Positions 17,317 to 25,171 of a stretch of DNA of 64,000 nt are shown piece after piece. How positions within the stretch are numbered: the stretch's first letter is position 1; each line of letters opens with the position of its first letter. The DNA comes from Actibacterium mucosum KCTC 23349 (GTDB lineage: Bacteria > Pseudomonadota > Alphaproteobacteria > Rhodobacterales > Rhodobacteraceae). The notes under the pieces were generated by a model. That model saw only the letters and a list, made by a program, of their open reading frames with translations. It was not told the origin of the DNA and searched no databases. Location: NCBI RefSeq assembly GCF_000647975.1, contig NZ_JFKE01000003.1, forward strand, positions 484,244-548,243, read 5' to 3'. The position numbers and the translations under genes are program-made.

Positions 17317-19062
17317 TTAGGCTGTATTGCTGATCCAGCGGCATTGGTAAGGGGCAAGCTCGATGTCTTTGCCCGAAGCCGAGATATGCTCGCCCGAAAG
17401 AAGATCCACCCAATCCACTCCGCCAATAAGATTGATCGATTGCGGCGAGATATGCACCGTCTCGGCCGAGACATTGTGCAAGGCAAAGATCGATTGGTCG
17501 CGATCAAGGCTCTGACGCCACAGCCCAAAGACCCGTTCGTCGAGGTGCAGGGTGAATTGCGTGGCGTTCGGGTGGAACGCCTGTTGCCTGCAACGGATGC
17601 GAATGCGTTCGGACAACGCGGCCAGTACCTGTGCGTGCAGGTTGTCAGGATCATCCAGATTTTCACGCAGCGTGGGGTAGTCCCAGCGGTGACGGTTAAT
17701 GGCGCGATTGATACCGGTTTTCTCGACCCCGGCATGGTCATTATGGGTCCCCAACAGCGAATGCACGTAAAAGGCAGGGATGCCTTCCATTGCCATGGGA
17801 ATGGTCTGTGAACAGACGAACCTATTGAATTGATGTTCATCTTTTCCGTCAAACGTGCCCGCCATGGCATCGTAGAAGGTGATGTTCAGCTCGTAAGGTG
17901 CCTCGCCGCCATCGGGCAGCGCGCGCATTGAAACAAGGCCACCGAAGTCGCGGACGGCATCAATGACGCGGTCGCGGTCCTCGATCGGCAGGATGCCTTC
18001 GCCGCCCCGCATACCTATGCCATCATGGCTGGCGGTGAAATTCAGATAAGCACAGCCCAGCTGTGCCGGGGGCATGGTGCGTTGCCATTGGTGCAGATAG
18101 GTCGCCTTGCCCGACATCATAGCGTGCAACAGTAGGGGTGGCAGCGAGAAGTTATAGATCGCGTGCGCCTCGTTCCGGTTGCCGAAATACGACAGGTTCT
18201 CGGTGTTTGGCACGTTGGTTTCGGTCAGCAGAACAAGGTCTTCGTCGGCGTGGTCGCACAGCACGCGCATCAGCTGAACGATGGCGTGGGTTTGCGGCAG
18301 GTGGATGCAGTTGGTGCCCAGCTCTTTCCAGATGAACGCCACCGCGTCCAGCCGGATGACACGCACGCCATTGTCAATGTGAAGGCGCATAACCCTCAGA
18401 AATTCCATAAGAACTTCGGGATTCGAGAAATCGAGATCCACCTGGTCATGGCTGAAAGTACACCACACGTGACGCGGGCCGTTGGCGGTGTCGACTTTGC
18501 GCAGCAGAGGCGAGGTACGGGGGCGGACAACCTGGCTGAGGTCATCATCGGGCGAGGCTTCGAAGAAGAACCGGTCAAACGGCGCGCGGCCCTGGCGGTA
18601 GTCCGAAAACCATGTCGATTGCGACGACACGTGGTTGAGCACAAGGTCGGACATCAGTTTGAACTGATCCGCGATACGACGAATATCGGCCCAACCACCC
18701 AGCGTCGGGTTCACCGCGCGATAGTCCGTGACCGCAAACCCATCATCCGAGGTAAAGGGAAAGAAGGGCAGGATATGGACCGAGTTGATGGTGTCCTTCA
18801 GGTACCGCCGCAGGAAATCATTCAGCAAATCCAGTGGCTTGTGCGATCCGTCCACGAAACTGTTGCCATAGGTGATCACCATTGCGTCGGCCGGCGACCA
18901 CAGATCATTGCCCGGTGCACGGGCCTCGTCACGACGGGTGGAGCCTTCGGGCCAGAAGGCCCCGATCACTTGACTGGCAAGGATGTCACGGTCCAGTTCT
19001 GGGTAGATACGGCCCAGCAGTTCGGTCAGGCGTGCGCCCAGAATATGTGTGTGTTCAGTCAT
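17317..19062 (-). CDS. GH13_18 glycoside phosphorylase, probably glucosylglycerate phosphorylase
   Basis: The protein has 581 residues and the (beta/alpha)8 fold of sucrose-phosphorylase-like GH13 enzymes. Conserved regions are visible as LNHVSSQS, VRVIRLDAVAFIWKELG with the catalytic Asp, TETNVPNTENLSYFG with the acid/base Glu, and NFTASHDGIGMRG with the transition-state Asp. The length and neighbourhood match the subgroup that splits glucosylglycerate with phosphate to glucose 1-phosphate and glycerate, rather than true sucrose phosphorylase (about 490 residues). It would recycle the solute made by the genes at 14.3-16.4 kb. No signal peptide is present, so it is cytoplasmic. Confidence 0.82.
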   Translation of the reverse strand: MTEHTHILGARLTELLGRIYPELDRDILASQVIGAFWPEGSTRRDEARAPGNDLWSPADAMVITYGNSFVDGSHKPLDLLNDFLRRYLKDTINSVHILPFFPFTSDDGFAVTDYRAVNPTLGGWADIRRIADQFKLMSDLVLNHVSSQSTWFSDYRQGRAPFDRFFFEASPDDDLSQVVRPRTSPLLRKVDTANGPRHVWCTFSHDQVDLDFSNPEVLMEFLRVMRLHIDNGVRVIRLDAVAFIWKELGTNCIHLPQTHAIVQLMRVLCDHADEDLVLLTETNVPNTENLSYFGNRNEAHAIYNFSLPPLLLHAMMSGKATYLHQWQRTMPPAQLGCAYLNFTASHDGIGMRGGEGILPIEDRDRVIDAVRDFGGLVSMRALPDGGEAPYELNITFYDAMAGTFDGKDEHQFNRFVCSQTIPMAMEGIPAFYVHSLLGTHNDHAGVEKTGINRAINRHRWDYPTLRENLDDPDNLHAQVLAALSERIRIRCRQQAFHPNATQFTLHLDERVFGLWRQSLDRDQSIFALHNVSAETVHISPQSINLIGGVDWVDLLSGEHISASGKDIELAPYQCRWISNTA

Positions 19063-19233
19063 GGGAATGTCTTCGTGGTTTCGCGCAGACTAGCCGATTT
19101 GAAGCACCTGACAAGCGCTAACGCGGGTGTTTTGGCCCAGTTTCCGGACCAAAACGGGTAAATGTGGCCAAATAAGAAAATTTAACGTGGTTTTTAAACT
19201 TTCCTCCCATTGCGCAGGTCCAAGTTTAAACTT

Positions 19234-20463
19234 TCAGCCGCCCAGACCCGCGCGGTACCAATCGACAATCGCCGCCCTTTCGTCGGGCTCCATGTACGAC
19301 ACATTGGCCGGGGGCATGGCGTGGCTGGCCCCGGCCTGCACAAAAATCTGATGGGCATAGGTCGCAACCTGCATCTCGGTTTCAAGCATCACCCCCTTGG
19401 GTGGATGCCGCATGTTGCCCCAGACCGGCTCGGCTGCGTGACACATGGAACAGCGGCCAAGAACCGTGCCATAGACATCCTCGAACCCCGGTGCGGCGGC
19501 GAAGCGTTCGGCGCGGGGGCTCATCGCCCGGGGCTCTTCGCCGGGGGGCGCGTAAAGCGGTGCCACCGACAATGCCATGATGGCCAAGAACAGGATGATC
19601 GTAACCGGCCATGTCCAGTTCGGGTCGCCGCCGCGCGCGTGGATGGTGTTGAAATAGTGCCGGATCGTTACCCCCATCAGGAAGACCAGCGACGCAATCA
19701 GCCAGTTCCATTCGGACGCGAAGGCCAGCGGATAGTGGTTGGACAGCATCAGGAAGATGACCGGCAGGGTCAGATAATTGTTATGGGTCGACCGTTGCTT
19801 GGCGATTTTGCCGTATTTGGCATCGGGCGTGCGCCCGGCCCTGAGGTCGGCCACCACGATGCGCTGGTTCGGCATGATGATGAAGAACACGTTGGCCGAC
19901 ATGATTGTGGCGGTGAAGGCGCCCAGATGCAGCAGTGCGGCGCGGCCCGAGAAGACCTGTGTATAACCCCAGGCCATCGCCACGAGGATCACGTAGAGCA
20001 ACAGCATCAGCCGGGTATTGTCGTCGCCGAACCTGGATTTGCAGATCAGGTCATAGACGATCCAGCCCACTGCCAGTGACGCGACCGAGATCCCAACCGC
20101 CTGCCAGACAGGGATATCCAGCACGTTGGGATCAACCAGATAAAGCTCGCCGCCCAAATAATAGACCAGCACCAGCAGGGCAAAACCCGACAGCCAGGTC
20201 GAATAGCTTTCCCATTTGAACCAGACCAGGTGGTCGGGCATTTCCGCCGGGGCCACCAGGTATTTCTGCACGTGGTAGAAGCCGCCGCCATGCACCTGCC
20301 ATTCCTCGCCATCGGCGCCCGAGGCCAGGTTGCGGTCGCGCCACAGGCCAAGGTCAAGTGCGATGAAATAAAACGACGATCCGATCCAAGCGATGGCCGT
20401 GATCACGTGCAGCCAGCGCATGGCGAACTGCGCCCATTCCCAGACGATGGCAAGTTCCAGCAT
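19234..20463 (-). CDS. puuD: Urate hydroxylase PuuD (membrane, cytochrome c domain)
   Basis: The product (409 residues) has an N-terminal membrane domain with about eight helices (residues 10-310). A C-terminal cytochrome c-like domain follows, with heme motif CSMCH at residues 348-352 and a methionine ligand candidate at M383 (HAMPP). PuuD proteins oxidise urate to 5-hydroxyisourate and pass the electrons to the respiratory chain. It is downstream of uraH on the same strand with a 57-base gap, matching the next step of the pathway. It lies divergent to puuE and shares the regulatory gap 20884-20983. Confidence 0.93.
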   Translation of the reverse strand: MLELAIVWEWAQFAMRWLHVITAIAWIGSSFYFIALDLGLWRDRNLASGADGEEWQVHGGGFYHVQKYLVAPAEMPDHLVWFKWESYSTWLSGFALLVLVYYLGGELYLVDPNVLDIPVWQAVGISVASLAVGWIVYDLICKSRFGDDNTRLMLLLYVILVAMAWGYTQVFSGRAALLHLGAFTATIMSANVFFIIMPNQRIVVADLRAGRTPDAKYGKIAKQRSTHNNYLTLPVIFLMLSNHYPLAFASEWNWLIASLVFLMGVTIRHYFNTIHARGGDPNWTWPVTIILFLAIMALSVAPLYAPPGEEPRAMSPRAERFAAAPGFEDVYGTVLGRCSMCHAAEPVWGNMRHPPKGVMLETEMQVATYAHQIFVQAGASHAMPPANVSYMEPDERAAIVDWYRAGLGG

Positions 20464-20520
20464 CGCTATCCCCTTGTTGTCCCGCCTAATTCAGCGCCAA
20501 AACGCGGGCAGGTTCAAGGG

Positions 20521-20883
20521 TCAGCTGCCGCGATAGGTGGAATAGCCATAAGGTGAGAGCAAAAGCGGCACGTGGTAATGGGCGCTGCCGTCATCGACGC
20601 CAAAGCGCAGCGGGATTTGATCCAGAAACAGGGTTTCACCGCTGACAAGACCGTTTTTGCGCAGGTAATCACCGGTAAAGAAGATCAGCTCGTACTGGCC
20701 GGTTTCGAACTTTTCGGCGGGCAGGATCGGTGTGTCGGTACGGCCATCGGCATTGGTGCGCGCGGTGGCGATCTTGCGGTGGCTGTTGCCCGAGACGCGG
20801 AACAGCTGAATTTCGATGCCATTTGCGGGAACACCGCGGGCGGTATCCAGAACATGGGTGGACAGATAACCGGTATTGGGCAT
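20521..20883 (-). CDS. uraH: 5-hydroxyisourate hydrolase (transthyretin-like)
   Basis: The product (120 residues) ends in YRGS, the signature C-terminus of the transthyretin-related hydrolases. The N-terminus has STHVLDTARG with its catalytic histidine, and further active-site residues lie in GRTDTPIL and HYHVPLLLSPYGYSTY. It hydrolyses 5-hydroxyisourate to OHCU in the cytoplasm. The start at 20883 is chosen because the family begins a few residues before LSTHVLD; an in-frame codon at 20925 would add an unlikely tail. Confidence 0.95.
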   Translation of the reverse strand: MPNTGYLSTHVLDTARGVPANGIEIQLFRVSGNSHRKIATARTNADGRTDTPILPAEKFETGQYELIFFTGDYLRKNGLVSGETLFLDQIPLRFGVDDGSAHYHVPLLLSPYGYSTYRGS

Positions 20884-20983
20884 TGTGAAGCTCCGCGATT
20901 GCCATTTACCTTGAATTTGTGGCACGAATTGGCGGGCGGGAACAGGGGGTTGCCCCCGTTTCGCAAAACCCGGGAGACATGAT

Positions 20984-22399
20984 GTGACAGACCGTTATCC
21001 GCGCAACATGGCGGGCTATGGTGCCAATCCGCCAGATGCGAAATGGCCGGGCGGGGCCAAGATTGCCGTGCAATTCGTGGTGAACTACGAGGAAGGCGGC
21101 GAGAACAACCTGCTGCATGGGGATGCGGCGTCCGAGGCGTTTTTGTCCGAGATTGTGGGGGCCGCGGCCTGGCCGGGGCAGCGGCACTGGAACATGGAGT
21201 CGATCTATGAATACGGTGCGCGGGCCGGGTTCTGGCGGCTGCACCGGATGTTCACCGGCGCGGGCATTCCGGTCACTGTTTACGGCGTGGCCACCGCTTT
21301 GGCCCGCGCGCCCGAGCAGGTGGCGGCGATGCAGGACGCCGGCTGGGAGATCGCCAGCCACGGGTTCAAGTGGATCGAATACAAGGATATGGCCGAAACC
21401 ATCGAGGCCGCGCATCTGCAACAGGCCATCGCCCTGCATGCCGAGGTGACGGGCGCGCGGCCCACCGGGTGGTATCTGGGGCGGTGTTCGATGAACACGG
21501 TGCGGCTTGTGGCCGAGGAGGGCGGGTTTGCCTATATCTCGGACGCCTATGACGACGACCTGCCCTATTGGCTGAAGGTGGGCGGTCGCGATCAGCTGAT
21601 CATCCCCTATACGCTGGACGCCAACGATATGCGGTTCGCCACACCGCAGGGGTTCAACGCAGGCGACCAGTTTTTTGCCTATCTGAAGGACAGTTTCGAC
21701 ACGCTTTATGCCGAAGGTCAGGACGGGGCGGCCAAGATGATGTCGATCGGGCTGCATTGCCGGCTGATCGGGCGGCCGGGGCGCGCGGCGGCGTTGCAGC
21801 GGTTCATCGATTATGCGCAAAGCCATGAGGGTGTCTGGTTCCCGCGCCGTATCGACATTGCCGACCATTGGGCGGCCACGCACCCGCCGCAGGATCGCGT
21901 GCGCCCTTCGGCGATGGATCGTGCGACCTTTGTTGACACCTATGGCGGCATTTTCGAACACAGCCCATGGGTGGCAGAACGCGCGCATGCGCTGGAACTG
22001 GGCCCCGCCCATGACACCGCCGCGGGGCTGCACAACGCGTTGTGCCGGGCCTTTCGCCGCGCGACGGACGACGAGCGGCTGGGCGTGCTGACAGCGCATC
22101 CCGACCTGGCCGGCAAGCTGGCCGCCGCCGGGCGCCTTACCGCCGACAGCACCGCCGAACAGGCCAGCGCGGGTCTGGACATGCTGACCGACGAAGAGCG
22201 CGGCTTTTTCACCCGCGCCAATGACGACTATACCGCCAAGTTTGGCTTTCCCTTTATCATCGCCGTGCGCGACAATACCAAGGACAGCATCCGCGCCGCG
22301 TTCGAGGCCCGCCTGCAAAACGACCGCGAGACAGAGCTGCGCACCGCCTGCACGCAAGTAGAGCGCATTGCCTGGTTGCGGCTTGAGGAGATCTTATGA
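20984..22399 (+). CDS. puuE: PuuE allantoinase fused to OHCU decarboxylase UraD
   Basis: The product (471 residues) joins two steps of urate breakdown. Residues about 1-305 are a PuuE-type cofactor-independent allantoinase of the polysaccharide deacetylase fold (GGENNLLHGD, EYGARAGFWRL, SHGFKWIEY, GWYLGRCSMNT). Residues about 311-471 are a UraD domain with the catalytic AHPDLAGK motif and FGFPFIIAVR. OHCU made by UraH would be decarboxylated to S-allantoin and passed to the allantoinase half. The start is GTG 20984 with GGGAG 7 bases upstream. It overlaps allE by four bases. The frame is continuous, so the fusion is not an assembly artefact of a lost stop within this sequence. Confidence 0.93.
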   Translation: MTDRYPRNMAGYGANPPDAKWPGGAKIAVQFVVNYEEGGENNLLHGDAASEAFLSEIVGAAAWPGQRHWNMESIYEYGARAGFWRLHRMFTGAGIPVTVYGVATALARAPEQVAAMQDAGWEIASHGFKWIEYKDMAETIEAAHLQQAIALHAEVTGARPTGWYLGRCSMNTVRLVAEEGGFAYISDAYDDDLPYWLKVGGRDQLIIPYTLDANDMRFATPQGFNAGDQFFAYLKDSFDTLYAEGQDGAAKMMSIGLHCRLIGRPGRAAALQRFIDYAQSHEGVWFPRRIDIADHWAATHPPQDRVRPSAMDRATFVDTYGGIFEHSPWVAERAHALELGPAHDTAAGLHNALCRAFRRATDDERLGVLTAHPDLAGKLAAAGRLTADSTAEQASAGLDMLTDEERGFFTRANDDYTAKFGFPFIIAVRDNTKDSIRAAFEARLQNDRETELRTACTQVERIAWLRLEEIL

Positions 22400-23223
22400 C
22401 CGAACGCAGCTATTTCGCCCCGCGTGGCGGATTACCCAACCCCAAGACCCGGGCGCATGACCGGTCGGTCTTTACCAACGCCTATGCGGTGATCCCGCGC
22501 GGTGTGATGTCGGATATCGTCACCAGTTTTCTGCCCGGCTGGATCGGCTGCCGCGCGTGGATCCTGGCCCGGCCGCTGAGCGGGTTTGCCGAGACCTTTG
22601 CCCAATATATCGTGGAAATGGCCCCCGGTGGCATGTCTGATACGCCCGAACCCGACCCGCAGGCCCAAGGCGCGCTGTTTGTTACCCGCGGGCGTATGCA
22701 TCTGGTGGTGGACACCGACACGCATGTGCTGACCCCGGGCAGCTTTGCCTATCTGCCGCCGGGCACCGACTGGAAGATCCTGAACATCCACGACGACAAG
22801 TCGAACTTTGTCTGGATCCGCAAGAGATACGAACCCGCGCCGGGATATGACGCGCCCGATCTGGTGATCGCGCATGATGACGACGTGCCCCCCACGCCGA
22901 TGCATGGCGATGCCGATGTGTGGTCAACCACCCGGTTCATCGACCCCAACGACCTGCGCCACGACATGCATGTCAACATCGTCACCTTCCTGCCCGGCGG
23001 CAACATCCCCTTTGCCGAGACCCATGTGATGGAACACGGGCTGTATGTGCTGCAGGGCCGCGGGGTCTATTACCTGAACGAGGATTGGGTGGAGGTGGAA
23101 GAGGGCGATTTCATGTGGCTGCGCGCCTTTTGTCCGCAGGCCTGTTATGCCTCGGGGTCCGAGCCGTTCCGGTATTTGCTGTATAAAGACGTCAACCGCC
23201 ACCCGTCGCTGACCCTGCCATGA
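22396..23223 (+). CDS. allE: (S)-ureidoglycine aminohydrolase (bicupin)
   Basis: The product has 275 residues in two cupin domains. It releases ammonia from (S)-ureidoglycine to give (S)-ureidoglycolate. The second, metal-binding cupin carries HMNIV-like HVNIVTFLPGGNIPFAETHVMEHGLYVL with the His/Glu ligands and a closing MWLRAFCPQACYA. It overlaps puuE and allA by four bases on each side, so the three are translated as a unit. The allantoate amidohydrolase that should supply the substrate is not in the window. Confidence 0.93.
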   Translation: MTERSYFAPRGGLPNPKTRAHDRSVFTNAYAVIPRGVMSDIVTSFLPGWIGCRAWILARPLSGFAETFAQYIVEMAPGGMSDTPEPDPQAQGALFVTRGRMHLVVDTDTHVLTPGSFAYLPPGTDWKILNIHDDKSNFVWIRKRYEPAPGYDAPDLVIAHDDDVPPTPMHGDADVWSTTRFIDPNDLRHDMHVNIVTFLPGGNIPFAETHVMEHGLYVLQGRGVYYLNEDWVEVEEGDFMWLRAFCPQACYASGSEPFRYLLYKDVNRHPSLTLP

Positions 23224-23708
23224 GCACCCGCATCGACCTTCAGCCGATGGATGCCGGGGCCTTTGCGCCCTTTGGCGATGTGCTGGATTGCGCGGGCGAT
23301 CCCGACAAGATCATCAATCAGGGCCTGTGCGGCCGGTTTCATGACCGGGCGCGGCTGGAGTTCGGGCCCGATGGCCGGGCGGGGCTGAGCCTGTTTCAGG
23401 CCGAACCGCGCCAATTGCCGATGAAGCTGGAGATGGTTGAGCGCCATCCCGAGGGCAGCCAGGCGTTTGTCCCGATGAGCTGGCACCCGTACCTGGTGAT
23501 TGTCGCCCCCGATTCTAAAGGCACCCCCGGTACGCCCCTGGCCTTTGAAACCGCGCCGGGCCAGGCGATTAATTTTCGCCCAAATACGTGGCACGGGGTG
23601 CTGTGCCCGCTTCATTCTCCGGGCATTTTCGCGGTGATTGACCGGATCGGGCAGACACCAAATCTGGAAGAACATTGGTTTTTGACCCCATATATGGTTT
23701 ACTCCTAA
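23220..23708 (+). CDS. allA: Ureidoglycolate lyase
   Basis: The product (162 residues) has the length of the AllA family, which splits ureidoglycolate to glyoxylate and urea. Typical segments are FAPFGDVLD near residue 15, LELVERHP-like LEMVERHPEGSQAFVPM in the middle, and FRPNTWHGVLCPL with the active-site histidine. It closes the three-gene urate unit. A 66-base gap separates it from the permease gene on the same strand, so the transporter is probably in the operon. Confidence 0.95.
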   Translation: MSTRIDLQPMDAGAFAPFGDVLDCAGDPDKIINQGLCGRFHDRARLEFGPDGRAGLSLFQAEPRQLPMKLEMVERHPEGSQAFVPMSWHPYLVIVAPDSKGTPGTPLAFETAPGQAINFRPNTWHGVLCPLHSPGIFAVIDRIGQTPNLEEHWFLTPYMVYS

Positions 23709-23774
23709 GCGTTTAGCCGCCGAAAAGAGCGGTTTTCAGGGCTGGGAAGGCCCCCAAAAACAGGAGTAACGGAT

Positions 23775-25097
23775 ATGACGGACAGTACAGCGAACGCGGA
23801 TTTCCGCGACCCGAATACGACGCCCCCCCTCAGCAACGCAGTACCGCTTGGCCTGCAGCACGTGCTGGCGATGTTTGCGTCGAACGTGACGCCCTCGATC
23901 ATCGTGGCGGGCGCGGCGGGCTTTGCCTTTGGCGGGGCCGACATGGTGTATCTGGTGCAGATGGCGATGCTGTTTGCCGGGGTGGCCACCTTGTTTCAGA
24001 CCGTGGGCATCGGCCCGGTGGGCGCGCGCCTGCCAATCATGCAGGGCACCAGTTTTGCCTTCGTGTCGGTTCTGACGATTGTGGCCGCGCAATTGGGAAT
24101 GGGCGCCGTGATGGGCGCCATCGTGATCGCCGGCATCTTCCACTTCGCGCTGGGGTCGGTCATCGGGCGGCTGCGCTATTTGTTCCCGCCAATGATCACC
24201 GGGCTGGTGATCCTGACCATTGGTTTGTACCTGATCCCGGTCGGCATCAAATACGCCGCAGGCGGGGCCGCGACGTTCCAGATGGAGGCCGAAAGCTTTG
24301 GCTCGCTGGCCCATTGGATCCCGGCGCTGACGGTGATCGTGGTGGCGCTGGCGGTGAAGTTCTACACCAAGGGCATCCTGTCGGCCGCCGCCATTTTGGT
24401 GGGGCTGATCGCCGGGTATATCGTGGCGATCCTGTTCGGCATCGTGAATTTCGGCGGGATCGGCAAAGCGGCATGGTTCGCCCTGCCCAAGGTCTTCCCC
24501 TATGGGTTCGAGGTTAACATGGCCGCCGTGATCCCGGTGGTTCTGGTGGCCATTGTCTCGGCCATTGAAACGGTGGGCGATTGCTCGGCCACCACCAAGG
24601 GCGGCGCCGGGCGCGAAGCTACAGACGAGGAAATCGCCGGCGCCACCTATGCCGACGGTCTGGGCTCGGCCGTGGCCGGTGTCTTCGGCGGGCTACCCAA
24701 CACCTCGTTCAGCCAGAACGCCGGTATCGTCGCCATGACCGGCGTGATGAGCCGCCACGTCGTGACCATCGCCGCGCTGATCCTGGTGGCCTGCGGTCTG
24801 ATCCCGAAAATCGGCGCGCTGATCGCCACAATGCCCCTGCCGGTGCTGGGTGGCGGCGTGATCGTGATGTTCGGCATGGTTGCCTCGGCCGGTATCAACA
24901 TGCTGTCCGAAGTCCAGATGAGCCGCCGCAACATGGTGATCATCGCCCTGTCGCTGTCGGTGGGTCTGGGCCTGAACCTCGTGCCAACGGCGGTGCAATA
25001 CCTGCCGGGCGTGCTGAACACGCTGGCGATCTCGGGGCTGCTGCCAACGGCGATCATCGCCATCGCGCTCAACCTGATCCTGCCCGAAGAGATCTAA
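23775..25097 (+). CDS. NCS2-family nucleobase permease (urate/xanthine/uracil type)
   Basis: The product (440 residues) has about 14 membrane helices and the NCS2 fold. The substrate-site motif is in AIETVGDCSATTK, and LPNTSFSQNAGIVAMTGV follows as the second half-helix region. The N-terminal LGLQHVLAMFASNVTPSIIV is typical of the xanthine/urate branch. Being directly downstream of the urate genes argues for urate or xanthine as substrate, though uracil permeases share the same fold. AGGAG precedes the ATG. A bidirectional terminator follows. Confidence 0.92.
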   Translation: MTDSTANADFRDPNTTPPLSNAVPLGLQHVLAMFASNVTPSIIVAGAAGFAFGGADMVYLVQMAMLFAGVATLFQTVGIGPVGARLPIMQGTSFAFVSVLTIVAAQLGMGAVMGAIVIAGIFHFALGSVIGRLRYLFPPMITGLVILTIGLYLIPVGIKYAAGGAATFQMEAESFGSLAHWIPALTVIVVALAVKFYTKGILSAAAILVGLIAGYIVAILFGIVNFGGIGKAAWFALPKVFPYGFEVNMAAVIPVVLVAIVSAIETVGDCSATTKGGAGREATDEEIAGATYADGLGSAVAGVFGGLPNTSFSQNAGIVAMTGVMSRHVVTIAALILVACGLIPKIGALIATMPLPVLGGGVIVMFGMVASAGINMLSEVQMSRRNMVIIALSLSVGLGLNLVPTAVQYLPGVLNTLAISGLLPTAIIAIALNLILPEEI

Positions 25098-25132
25098 AGA
25101 ACGGCGCAACACAGCGCCAATCAGAATGTCTT

Positions 25133-25156
25133 AATCCCCGCCTCCGGGCGGGGATT
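25133..25156. terminator. Bidirectional terminator between permease and hydantoinase genes
   Basis: A perfect 10-base stem (AATCCCCGCC / GGCGGGGATT) with a 4-base loop and a T-rich tail on the plus strand lies between two convergent genes. The A/T-ended arms make it usable from either side. Confidence 0.85.
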
Positions 25157-25171
25157 TCCTTTTGGCAACAG

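Noticed and set aside
19129..19155. GTTTTGG ... CCAAAAC inverted repeat upstream of the phosphorylase gene
   Set aside because: Only 7-base arms 13 bases apart without a second copy; could be chance in a short AT-rich gap.
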